Notes: generated by a model from the letters alone, not told the origin. 64,000 bases of DNA from Cercis canadensis (GCA_003255065.1 QAOA01005732.1:281244-345243); one strand, 5' to 3'; shown: positions 45,341 to 55,212, numbered from the stretch's first letter. Numbers and translations are program-made.

Positions 45341-48129
45341 CAACACAAATAAAAATACAATGAGACATTTAATGGGACAAAACTAAACATTACACTACAG
45401 AAGAAAATCTAGAAAATTGTTAGAGACATTATCTTTGTGTATTGTATATGTAGATAATGAAGATTGTGCAAATTTTAAAACAACTTTGTCATAAGACGGA
45501 TCAAATATTGTTTTAGAGATTATTGAAGATGAAGGAAAATGAGAAGAAGATGATGATTTGAATGATGTGATAATTGATTAATTTTGAAGAACTTTGTATG
45601 ATTTGTTTTAAAGATTATGTTGTCATATTGATATTGGTCTTCTTGGACTTGTCATTTAATGATCGTTTGTTATTTTGTTAGATTATTTAATTAGTTATGG
45701 TCATCTTGGATGATTTGAATTATGTGATGGAGAATTATTTGTTCAAATGTTTCAATTAATGTGGTTGTGGTTGTTGTCTTGTTGTTGATTTGATTTTTTT
45801 TTTTTTTTAATTTTTGGTAGGCTAGCCCGCCTAACCCACAACCCACAGCGGGTTGGGTTAGGTTGAGGTTTTCTCAGCCCGCCCCGCTCCATTTGGTGGT
45901 GGGTTGAGGTAGGGCGGGCTGACCCGTCTTGACAGCTCTACCTGTGTTACGCCAGAGCCTCAAATCACTGTAACTAATCTATTATGCTAATCGTCCCACT
46001 GCATGTTGTAAGCTTCATGGAGTAACCTCCAGTCCGTATCCCACTTCCCCCCTAATGGCCGTCGTCTCTAACTCGTTGTCGTACTCTGAAGAATTAGCAG
46101 GAATTCCCTGCAACCCACCAAATTGACGAAGCACACAGTCGGGGTAGTGCTCCTCTACTACATTAAATGAACATATGAGCACCCTTACAGTCCAGATCGA
46201 ATATCCAACACAACAAAATGGTGGGATCTGCATATTCAAATAAAGCTGTCACACGATTTGTAAAGTAAAAATTTAGTCAGATACTCATTGAGGCATACAA
46301 TAAGCAACTGGAATCAATGACAATTTAATTGTAAATTCTTAATATTTTCTCACCTCATGACTTACAAGCCGATCAAAAGTCTGTCGAAACCCCAATTGAT
46401 TTATGAGGAACCCGATGTGGTCGTAATTTAAATAACGTCTCCACCTAACACATAATTTTAACTTACACTCAAATGTAGTAGCATATAAATAAATTTTTAA
46501 AAACAATTAACATTAAATAGACTAACCTACACGCAACTGGAACTGTAAAAGGCTGAGGATGTTCTGGTGGGTATGAAGACACTGTAGAAAATCTCTCATA
46601 TGCCCAAGCCTGTAGAAGGGTTATGCACCCTCCGATATCTAGAGTATGTCCAAGGCTAAAGTTGTACAGGCTCTGGTATAGGTGAGCAAGCATCGACAAA
46701 CCCCAACTCAACCGCTTTGTATAGTCTCAATCCTCTAACAGCTGCATGTACATAAGATTAACATAGTTCCCAATAGTATCTGGAATTAACCAACAACCTA
46801 TCATCAACAGAATATATGCCCTCGCATGACGCTCAACTACCTGCTCAAGTGCATCCCTTGGGCATTCTTGAAATGTTTTCCTTAACCACTTCAGCCGGAT
46901 CCTGGATCCTACAATTGCACCCTTGTCTGGCATCACACCCAGTATATGAAAAACCTCCTGGTACCATATAGAGTGGTGGCTTCTACTACCCACAGCTACC
47001 TCATCCACACGCAGTCCTAACAAAACCTTCACATCTATTAGGGTGATAGTACACTCTCCAAAAGCTATGTGGAATGTGTGTGTCTCAGGGCGCCACCGCT
47101 CCACCAATGTAGACATATACTCTCTGTCTATTTGCATTGGTCTAACAAACGAAACTGCACCAAATCTGGTCCTCTCTAGATACTGCATAAATCTCTCATC
47201 AGGTAGCGGGATCTTATGAGTGCGAGGGTGCACTTGTCTTGATGTCTAACATAAACCAAAGTAACAATTATTACCATAAATTAAAACAACAAATCAACCA
47301 CACTAATTTAATATTATTAACTATAAATTTAAACTATCACATTAATTATACCAATATTATAATTACTAATCTAAAATTCAAACTCTACTCATTTAAAGAA
47401 ACAATGCACTATATCAATTTAACAATAATTAACAAAAAATTTAATTATTAAATCTACTCTATTAATTTAACAATTATTAAGCAAAAATTTAAACTAACAA
47501 ATCTATTATATCAGGTTTATAATAATTAATAATAATGTACAATAAAAAATCAAATCGACCATTTTAACAAATACTAAGCAAAATTACAACCTATTTAACA
47601 ATTACTACCTACAAATTTAAATTAACAAATATATTTTATCCATTGTGCAAGAAAGTAAACTAATAAATCTGCTATATAAAATTAATAGTTATTAAGCACA
47701 AAAATAAACTAACACATTTACACTAATAATTTAACTTCTTCAATTTATATTTCTTAATGAAAAAATGTACTTACCTCATGGTTCCATATAGCAATAAAAC
47801 TATGATATGGTTGTAATATCAATATTGAGTTATCCTCAGGTCTAGGCCACATAAGATTACGTTGTGTCATTTTTAAGACAAAGTGAGACACAAGAATAAG
47901 ACAAGAAAATTAGATAGCAAAGAGACAAGGAAGAGCAAGCATGAATCAAATCTATTAATTTGAAATCGCTAAAATGAAACTTAGAAGGGACCGACGAAAG
48001 TGAAAAGGCAGAGGAAAGGAAGGAAGAATCAGTTAAGGAAAGTGAAATGAAAGGAAATGGAAGAAGGAAGAAGAAAAGGAAAGGGAACCGGTGAAGGGGG
48101 TGGGTGGGTGGTTGGGTGTTACACATTAA

Positions 48130-48610
48130 TGGCCATTAATGCCATTGAATGCGTTATAAAAATGCTGAAACATTTTTCATTTCAACATTTTATGATGAAA
48201 AACGCTAAAATATTTTAGCATTTTTTGTAATTCCCCATGCCCTCTGACTTGTGCCTTTTCAATTCGGCGTTTTCTTCAATGAAACACTAGAACGATTACA
48301 ACGTTTGTCTTTATAAAATGCACAATCTAAAACGTTAGAACGATTCAACATTTTTTTTTTTGGGTGGAAAATGCTGTCTTAAACACAACGTTTTATGATT
48401 TCAATGCAGCTTTCTAACTCTTAATACTTTATTTTGTTGTAGCGTTTTTTAAGTAAAACGTTGTAATGCAAAATATCATTTTATGTTTTGTTCGGTAGCC
48501 TAAATAAAATATTTAAAAGTGGCCAATTTTAGTAAATTGTTTTAACATTAACCATTTTATGTATTTATTTATTTATTTATTATTTTTGCATTATTTTAGG
48601 AAAAAAAACC
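48130..48610 (-). repeat. Right terminal inverted repeat of the MULE
   Basis: Reverse complement of 37571-38100 with moderate divergence, again studded with AACGTT/AACGCT-type motifs (TAAAACGTT, AGCGTTTTTT, AAACACTAG). Confidence 0.7.
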
Positions 48611-48904
48611 ATATATTTTGGATGATTCTAATGGTATTTTTGGCTTCTTTAAGTTCCGTTTAGTGTAACGGGGAGATTTGGGCATTAATGGATTCCAACA
48701 AAATATTTCGTTGAAATATATTGTTAGAATTTAAAATAAAAAAAAATTCAGCTTTTTTTAATATTCTAAACGATAATGAAATTTCGTTGAAATTTATGTT
48801 GAAATTTTTAAAAAAAAATGTATTCTGTTGGAATTACTATTGAAATTTTTCAAAAATTCCAACTGTATTTTGTTCCGTTAAAAAACAAATATTTTCTTGT
48901 AGTG

Positions 48905-49000
48905 AATCTTGAGTGACCATAATCCATTCATGAAGTGTCCAATCTACTACAACCCAAAAACAATCTCTACAAAAAGTTATTAAATGTGATTTAATAGTGA
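48905..49000 (-). pseudogene. RNase H-like remnant, part 2
   Basis: On the - strand this encodes VVVDWTLHEWIMVTQD. The final D codon spans the AAT target duplication, and the motif continues in the same frame at 21666. This fits the alpha-helix and D-C-K-x-L motif of RNase H-like domains. The sequence is short, so the call leans on the junction agreement. Confidence 0.45.
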
Positions 49001-49355
49001 ACGGGTATGAATAGTTTACAGAATATCAGGTACACTCAAACCTCATTACTATCATGTAACAAATAAAAGAGAGAAAACAACCTCTATAATTGATGAGAAG
49101 AATACACAGTAGTCTTAGTAAACAACCATAATAACTAGTAATCATAGCAAACAATACTAGTAAAAGCAGTAAACCCAAGTTGTAACCCAAGATACAATCT
49201 CATATATTCTTCTTGTGCGAACCAACTATGAAGCATTAAACCAATCAAGCAACAACAACAAAAATTAAAGGTGAACACAATGAGGGTTACCCACCCTCTA
49301 ATTGGAGAGTTTTGATGAGATTCATAGTCTAAAATTAGTGTAGTTGCAAAGATTT
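49001..49355. other. Intergenic, no gene seen
   Basis: AT-rich, with no coding frame or known element recognised. Confidence 0.5.
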
Positions 49356-50912
49356 TGAAAAAATTCAGTCACTCAATTTGTGTTAGTTAATTCCTTGTAA
49401 AATGTATAAATAACATGATTTTAGAAACATGCCACAAAAAGAGAAAAAAAAAAAAAANAAAAAAAAAAAAAAAAGCAACATGGAATAGTGATTTTCTTTG
49501 ACACAATTAAACTCAAAAACTCAAAATATGTCAACTGTTTTAGAATTTGACCCTCGAACTTTGCAACGGTACCAATTTTACATTGTGAGTCCAACACCAA
49601 TCCTTATTTAAGGGGTGGGTAACGCACTAATGCTATCCGACTTAGTGGGACTAGCTTAATCATCCTAGAAATTAAATGCAGCCTTAATTAAAAAGAACAC
49701 TAGATTTAAGGTGGAAGATATCTGTCAATATGTGTGAGTAAAACCCATGTACTATAAACTAGGCAGTAGATCAGTTGATCATAAAGCTCTCATCACAAGA
49801 AAAATGTCTTGTGTTCGACGCTTCTTATTAACAAAATGATGGCCTGTTTGCTTTAGCTATTTTCTATTTCCATTTCCAATGAAAACATAAATCAGATCCG
49901 AAAACATGTTTGGTTCAATAAAATATTTCCAAAAATACAATGTAAACTGAAAATGTCAAAAAAATATTTTAAGTGTTTTCACTTATGACCAGTGGCAATT
50001 TTACAATTTTACTAACTTTTTTTTTCAACGAAGACTCTTCCTCTCTCTTTCACATTCTCTCTAGTTCTCTTCCTCCGACACCGTTGCAACCATGAAGAAA
50101 AGTAGTAATGGAAAAGTAACTCCACTCACAGTTGCTGATCAAAGGCTTCAAGTCTCCAACTAGAAGAAAGAAGATAGATAAACAAGCAAATTAAAACATG
50201 AAGGCCCAGCAAACAGGAAAAGAATTAAGCCTTGCGATGCATTTATATCCATAGTCCATGGGGATCAACAATATTTCAAGTATTACAACAAAAATAATAA
50301 TGAGAAAATAATAATGAAAAAATTCAGTCACTCAATTTGTGTTAGTTAATTCCTTGTAAAATGTATAAATAACATGATATTAGAAACATGCCACAAAAAG
50401 AAATAAAAAAGCAACATGGAATAGTGATTTTCTTTGACACAATTAAACTCAAAAACTTAAAATATGTCAACTATTTTAGAATTTGACCCTCAAACTTTGC
50501 AACGGTACCAATTTTACATTGTGAGTTCAACACCAATCCTTATTTAAGGGGTGGGTAACGCACTAATGCTATCCAACTTAGTGGGCCTAGCTTAATCATC
50601 CTAGAAATTAAATGCAGCCTTAATTAAAAAGAACACTAGATTTAAGGTGGAAGATATCTGTCAATATGTGTGAGTAAAACCCATGTACTATAAACTAGGC
50701 AGTAGATCAGTTGATCATAAAGCTTTCATCACAAGAAAAATGTCTTGTGTTCAACGCTTTTCATTAATAAAATAATGGCCTGTTTGCTTTAGCCATTTTC
50801 TGTTTCCATTTCCAATGAAAACAGAAATCAGATCCGAAAACATGTTTGCTTCAATAAAACATTTCCAAAAATACAATGTAAACTGAAAACGTCAAAAAAA
50901 TATTTTAAGTGT
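49356..50912. repeat. 959-bp tandem duplication (second unit interrupted)
   Basis: Unit A starts at 49356 (TGAAAAAATTCAGTCACTC) and unit B at 50315 with the same words. They are almost identical (CATGCCACAAAAAG, GGTGGAAGATATCTGTCAAT, ACTAGGCAGTAGATCAGTTG). Unit B breaks off at 50912 after TATTTTAAGTGT. Its remainder reappears at 52194-52640. Unit A holds a poly-A run with an N at 49458. Confidence 0.88.
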
Positions 50913-50931
50913 ACGGAATCTGGGTGGGAGA

Positions 50932-51042
50932 TTAGGTTGCTGTGAACTGGTCGATGAGTTGGTGCTCTCCATGGTTGAACCAGTTACCGTGCTTCACTGT
51001 CTCAATTCCAATGGTTATGGCTACCAGAGCAGAGAAGACCAT
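50932..51042 (-). CDS. Short unrecognised gene-like frame in inserted DNA
   Basis: A 36-codon - strand frame beginning MVFSALVAITIGIETVKHG and continuing with NWFNHGEHQLIDQF. Composition is protein-like: one hydrophobic stretch followed by a polar one. It lies in the 278-bp piece between the tandem duplicate and the hAT element. It may be another captured exon; I do not recognise the source. Confidence 0.3.
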   Translation of the reverse strand: MVFSALVAITIGIETVKHGNWFNHGEHQLIDQFTAT

Positions 51043-51190
51043 GTTAAGGGAAAAAGAAATTTTTACCAAGCGGTGGTGAAGCCACCCCTGTTTTTACCAA
51101 GTGGTGGGGCCCATATCTAGAGAAGGAAACAAAAAGTTCATTGCAGAAAACAAAGGGTATATGAGAGGACTGAGGACAGATAAGTGTGAG

Positions 51191-51707
51191 TAGAGGTGTC
51201 AAAATGGGTTGGGCCCGTTGGGTTGGCCCGCCCCGCCATGCAAAAGGGTTGGGTTGGGTTAAGATTTTGCTGGCCCGTTTGGAAGCGAGTTTCTGAGCCC
51301 GCCCCGTTTGGGTTGTGGGTTGGTGGCGGGGCGGGACGGGCTGGCCCGCCAGTCTTTTTTTTTAAAAAAAAAAATTTCTAATCTTTATTATAAAAATTAT
51401 GTTGTCATATTGGTATTAATCTTCTTGGACTTATTTTTTAATGATTGTTTATTACTTTGTTAGACTATTTAATTAATTTTGGTCCTCTTAGATAATTTGA
51501 ATTACGTGATAAAGAATTATTTATCATTGATTTGGTGTTTAACATTGATTTAAATTATTATTAGTCACTAATTTATTTTTATTTTTTTGGCGGGCTGGCC
51601 CGCCTAACCCACAACCTACAGTGGGTTGGGTTGAGGTTTTCTCAACCCGCCCGCCCCGTTTAGGTGACGGGTTGAGGCGGGGTGGGTTGACCCGTTTGAT
51701 AGCACTA
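51191..51707. mobile_element. Small hAT element, second copy
   Basis: A 517-bp sister of the element at 34387-34907, with ends TAGAGGTGTCAAAATGGG and (reverse complement) TAGTGCTATCAAACGGG. The right flank (ATAATTACCAACCACATG) is the same as for the 34-kb copy, but the left flank is unrelated, so there is no matching target duplication. It arrived by copying of element plus right flank, not as a fresh hAT insertion. Confidence 0.88.
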
Positions 51708-52193
51708 ATAATTACCAACCACATGTGAATATGATGGAAACCATGAGCATCTTTAGAAGAATATGGTGCTTAGCACTTTCAACCTAGGGCAAGAACCATA
51801 CCAAGTTGCAGGGAATACAAGAAGACACTAACCTAAACTATTTGTTATAACCAGGAATAAAATTCCAATACGGATCACAAAATCTCTGGTTAAAGAAGGC
51901 AATTACATAAAACAAAGCACAAGAAACTGCACTTGAGAATGTTGAGCACCAACCCCAGTAGTAGCACTGTTAGGGCCTCTAAAGACAATAGGTACAAAAA
52001 AATTTCTAGTAGACATGTAGTTTGATTTTGCAGCAGAATTAATGATGTGATCTATTGCACTAAAACACAAATAAAAATACAATGAGACAGTTAGTGGGAC
52101 AAAACTAAACATTACACTACAGAAGCAAATCTAGAAGTCTACTTAATAGATGATGCCATAAACTATAGTTTAGTGGACACACAGACACTAAAC
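51708..52193 (-). pseudogene. Third copy of the PDH E1-beta fragment
   Basis: Matches 34908-35396. It has the [15 protein letters not shown] and [20 protein letters not shown] exon (about 51933-52060, - strand) and the damaged next exon (about 51740-51810) with the same small deletion and extra base as the 34-kb copy. It was therefore copied after those lesions and after the small hAT had inserted. It ends abruptly at 52193. Confidence 0.85.
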
Positions 52194-52640
52194 TTTTCTG
52201 TTTTCATTTCCAATGAAAATAGAAATCAGATCCGAAAACATGTTTGCTTCAATAAAACATTTCTAAAAATACAATGTAAACTGAAAACGTCAAAAAAATA
52301 TTTTAAGTGTTTTCACTTATGACTGGTGGCAATTTTACAATTCTACTAACTTTTTTTTTCAATGAAGACTCAGCCTCTCTCTTTCACATTCTCTCTAGTT
52401 CTCTTCCTCCGACACTGTTGCAACCATGAAGAAAAGTAGTAATGGAAAAGTAACTCCACTCATAGTTGCTGGTCAAAGGCTTCAAGTCTCCAACGAGAAG
52501 AAAGAAGATAGATAAACAAGCAAATTAAAACATGAAGGCCCAACAAATAGGAAAAGAATTAAGCCTTGCGATGCATTTATATCCATAGTCCATGGGGATC
52601 AACAATATTTCAAGTATTACAACAAAAATAATAATGAGAA
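52194..52640. repeat. Resumption of interrupted tandem unit B
   Basis: Repeats the last ~117 bases of unit B (50796-50912) and then continues as in unit A (49857-50305). The foreign 1.28-kb piece (50913-52193) is therefore flanked by a ~117-bp direct duplication. Confidence 0.82.
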
Positions 52641-52749
52641 GCCCCTACCTCGTCCCCCCCAACCAAAAAAAAAAAAAACTTTACCTCCTAGGGAATGCCA
52701 AATTTAAAATCTTAAATTAAAAAGATCTACTATTCAACCACCATCATTA

Positions 52750-52873
52750 CCCCTTTCTTCATTTTTCTGGCAATTTTAATGCAACTTCACCCATAATTTC
52801 AATCTTTGTCTCCCCTTTCTTCATTTGTCTGGCAATTTTAATGCAACTTCACTCATAATTTCAATCTTTGTCT
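52750..52873. repeat. 62-bp tandem duplication
   Basis: CCCCTTTCTTCATTT..TCTGGCAATTTTAATGC..TTTGTCT occurs twice (52750-52811, 52812-52873) with two or three differences. Pyrimidine-rich, no coding role seen. Confidence 0.9.
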
Positions 52874-53259
52874 CTTTGTTAATTCTTTTGTCTATTGTTA
52901 GTTTGCAATCTTTCTCTCCTAAGTCTTCCTCTTCCCTTTTTTGCTCCCCTCTCCTTCAACAAACTTAGAAATGTTGAGAAGAATCCAGCTCACTTGAATT
53001 TAGTACCCATCAAGTTTATTTCCTGAAGCAAGAGGAGAAAGTAGAGCTATAGCATTCAGGAATCAGAAGAGGAAGAAATAAGAACGAGAGGTAAAGGAAG
53101 GAGTAAGAGAGGAAAGGAAGCGGGCGACGTGTCTATCAATATCCATTGAAAATAGAAATAGAAAACAATTTTCAATTTAAAAAACCAAACATATTTCTTA
53201 AAAGTGAAAACAAGGAAACATAAATTTTTAGGAATGAAAATTGAAATTGAAAATAAAAA

Positions 53260-53322
53260 AATATTTCTTAAAGCAAACAGCCCTTGAGAGNAATATTTCT
53301 TAAAACAAATAGCCCTTGAGAG
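53260..53322. repeat. 31-bp duplication around an N
   Basis: 53260-53290 and 53292-53322 differ at two positions and are separated by a single N (53291). Likely an unmerged contig overlap. Confidence 0.85.
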
Positions 53323-55107
53323 TCTCAAAGTACTTTCTACACAAAGCTACAGCTGTAATTACTTCAATAGTAAAACTTTTAGAGCAGAGATGACTTGCCC
53401 CTAGTTTCACCCAAAGGTTAGGGTAAGTTGGGGCTAGGTCTTAGTTTCTACTTCCTAGGTTACAAAAAAACAAAAAAAAAAAAAAACNAAAAAAAAAAAA
53501 AAAAAAAAAAAAAACCATGTACTATAGTCCATTCAAACTATCACCAAATAATTGATACAAAGGGGTTTTCTTTAGTTATAAGCACTTGAAAAACACATCA
53601 TCTCAAGATCAAAAGTCACTCACTCTTGACCAAAACATCAACGAGATGACAAACCAACAATGAAGAGTTAAAAAATATCACCAAATGTGACTTCTGTTCA
53701 CAAATTTTCTGGACAAACCTACTGAATCCAAGCACGATCTCCACGGTCCAAATTGAATAACTGTGAGTGAGGAATCTCAAGTTAAAATTTCAGCCCAATC
53801 AAATAAGAAATCGCCACCCGATCATTTACTTGATAAAAACTGTGCAGAACTCAACAATTTTTTCTCACCTTTTTGTTGGAAACTTTTCCCACTCTCTCAC
53901 ACTTATGCCGCAGCCTCTCACCCTCTACCAAAGCTAACAACAATCACTCAAAAACATGTACTCAAAAAGGCTCAAATTTAAACGAATCTAAAAAAAAAAG
54001 GTTTTATTAGGCTCAATTAATAATTAGGTCAGTCCTATTAATATTATTTTTTAAATAAAAAATAATATTTAATGAAAAATAAAAACTTTAATTAAAAATA
54101 AAAAATAAATTTAAAATTGGCCCCAGTCCTAAATTTTTTTTATTTTAATCAGGCCCAAAATTCAAGTCTCAATATTAAATATGACGAACTTAAAATTGAT
54201 AATGCTAAGTATGATGTATTATAGAAAAAGATAAACTGCTCGTGTTATGGGATGGGAAGAGATAATCTAAGAAAATTTATTATCAAATAATTGATAATAT
54301 TTGAAAAACATTAAATTTCCTTATAACATGTGTCCTAAATAATTGTTAACAGTGTCCTAAATAATTGTTAACATCACTGTTAGTCTAAAGAAAAAGTCAA
54401 AAATCTTGCTGGCAGGTATCTGATTATTCTTTCAATCTCATCGTTTTGGCCATTCCTTGAACTAAGTCTAGATTCATCTCAATCATTCAACATGGAGTTT
54501 TCCCAGCACTAATAAGTCTAATATCGACAACTTTCAGAACTATTCATTCACGCTTCCCATGTGAGCAATAACATATTAAAATGATCTATAAAATTTCACA
54601 TAAAAAACAAATGACGTATAAATTGGATTATATTAGTATCATTATCTATTATCGGTATTAAAATGATAATAATAATTTATAATAAAAATGATAATAATAA
54701 TAATAATAATCATCTCTTTAATGAGACTTTTAAATAAAGTATATGTATTTTGGCAAAAAAGATGTACATGTATAAGAGTACAGCTATTTACAACTATTTT
54801 TCTTTTGTTATTTTTAAAAAAATAAAATAATTTTCTATTTAAAAATATAAAAAATGTGAATTTGAATTTAAAACTTTAATTTTTTTTTTAAAAAAAATCC
54901 TTGAATTAATAATACTGTATATGCTTATGTTGGAGTTTATGACCACAAACAAATAATATTAGAAAATATGAATGAAATTCAAATTCAAGATTCAATGATA
55001 ACATACTTATTGTTCAATCATTAAACTATTCCAAGTTTCATTAAATTTTGATGCAAGATGAATTTATTACTATTTAGCATTTAAGAAATAGAAACCATAT
55101 TACAAAA
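53323..55107. other. AT-rich intergenic upstream of SULTR4
   Basis: Contains a poly-A run with an N (53461-53514, N at 53488), a 22-bp tandem repeat (GTGTCCTAAATAATTGTTAA, about 54331-54374) and an AAT-rich microsatellite (54665-54710). The frame at 53763-53981 has no recognisable domain. I see no gene. Confidence 0.55.
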
Positions 55108-55212
55108 TAAAACTGTTATTGAATTGATGAAATTTTTATTAAATATTTGAGTAACAAAANTAAAACTGTTACTGAATTGATGAAATTTTTATTAAATATT
55201 TGAGTAACAAAA
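55108..55212. repeat. 52-bp duplication around an N
   Basis: 55108-55159 and 55161-55212 differ at one base and are separated by a single N (55160), the same pattern as the other Ns. Confidence 0.88.

Larger units (their letters stand above)
43686..45409. repeat. Copied segment: hAT 3' end plus CACTA carrier flank with PDH fragment
   Basis: This segment matches the junction at 32440-35330: hAT last exon and 3' end, then the same right flank (TTTGAACAAAATG...AATATTTCATTATAAGATT), then the PDH region. It lacks the MITE and the small hAT present in the other copy. It ends within TCTAGAAAATTG at 45409-45417, where PDH intron sequence switches back to hAT sequence beginning TAGAAAATTGTTAGAGAC, the same 18-mer that opens the segment at 43687. 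Confidence 0.85.
42396..45940. mobile_element. Non-autonomous hAT element inside the PMD gene
   Basis: The left end TAGAGTTGTCAAATTGGG (42396) and the right end (reverse complement TAGAGCTGTCAAGACGGG, ending 45940) are flanked by TTTGTGTT (42388-42395) and CCTGTGTT (45941-45948), six of eight identical. PMD coding sequence lies on both sides. The transposase is missing except for the last exon (acidic tail). Its 3' part occurs twice (43686-44165 and 45410-45940), with a copied piece of the CACTA carrier between them. Confidence 0.82.
41533..47870 (-). pseudogene. Plant mobile domain (PMD, MAIN-like) gene of the MULE, interrupted
   Basis: ATG at 47870. Exon 1 47870-47775 (MTQRNLMWPRPEDNS...WNHE, GTAAGT donor). 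Exon 2 47245-46527 holds the core: RFMQYLERTRFGAV, LVERWRPETHTFHIAFGECT, LIDVKVLLGLRVDE, YILLMIGCWLIPDTIGNYVN, then an in-frame TGA (46727-46729), then HLYQSLYNF and IGGCITLLQAWAYERF. Exon 3 46444-46354. Exon 4 from 46245 has VVEEHYPDCVLRQFGGLQGI, is cut by the hAT (42396-45940) and resumes at 42395 with MPWFCRIICRWISS. Downstream is an Arg/Ser-rich tail with a TAG at 41877-41879, ending at 41533. PMD proteins (MAIN/MAIL1) act in silencing and genome stability in plants, and MULEs often carry relatives. The TGA and the insertion make this copy inactive. Confidence 0.85.
37571..48610. mobile_element. MULE transposon with transposase and plant-mobile-domain gene
   Basis: An 11-kb element with long inverted repeats. 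The left arm starts GGTTAATTTACTAAAATAAT at 37571. The right arm (reverse complement) starts GGTTTTTTTTCCTAAAATAA and ends at 48610. The arms remain alignable for about 400-500 bases (ACAAAACATAAAATG, TTTTGCATTACA, AAACGCTA). Flanking 9-mers are AGATATTTT (37562-37570) and ATATATTTT (48611-48619), a 9-bp target duplication with one change. Inside are a MURA-like transposase (38505-41390, +) and a PMD gene (41533-47870, -). A hAT element (42396-45940) is inserted in the PMD gene. Confidence 0.87.
21667..48904. mobile_element. Large CACTA transposon carrying host gene fragments and nested elements
   Basis: The left end is CACTACAAGAAATTTCC (21667) and the right end, reverse complemented, is CACTACAAGAAAATATTT (48904). 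The first 12 bases match exactly and the flanking 3-mers are both AAT (21664-21666, 48905-48907). Both subterminal regions (21667-22095 and 48620-48904) are packed with the same TTCCAAC/GTTGGAAT motifs. An RNase H-like reading frame runs from outside the right end into the sequence outside the left end, independent support that these flanks were once adjacent. After removing later insertions the carrier is about 4.1 kb. It has no CACTA transposase of its own in view and is presumably non-autonomous. Its payload is fragments of PDH E1-beta, a Rab6-type GTPase and RPL27a, all - strand. Confidence 0.82.
49840..53284. mobile_element. Possible Harbinger-type element bounded by GGSCTGTTTGCTTTA ends
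   Basis: TGGCCTGTTTGCTTTAG at 49840 and, inverted, TTAAAGCAAACAGCCCT ending 53284 could be inverted ends, each next to TGA. A further copy of the left end is in the tandem duplicate (50774). Because the region is duplicated and an N lies at 53291, the true borders are unclear. Confidence 0.3.
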
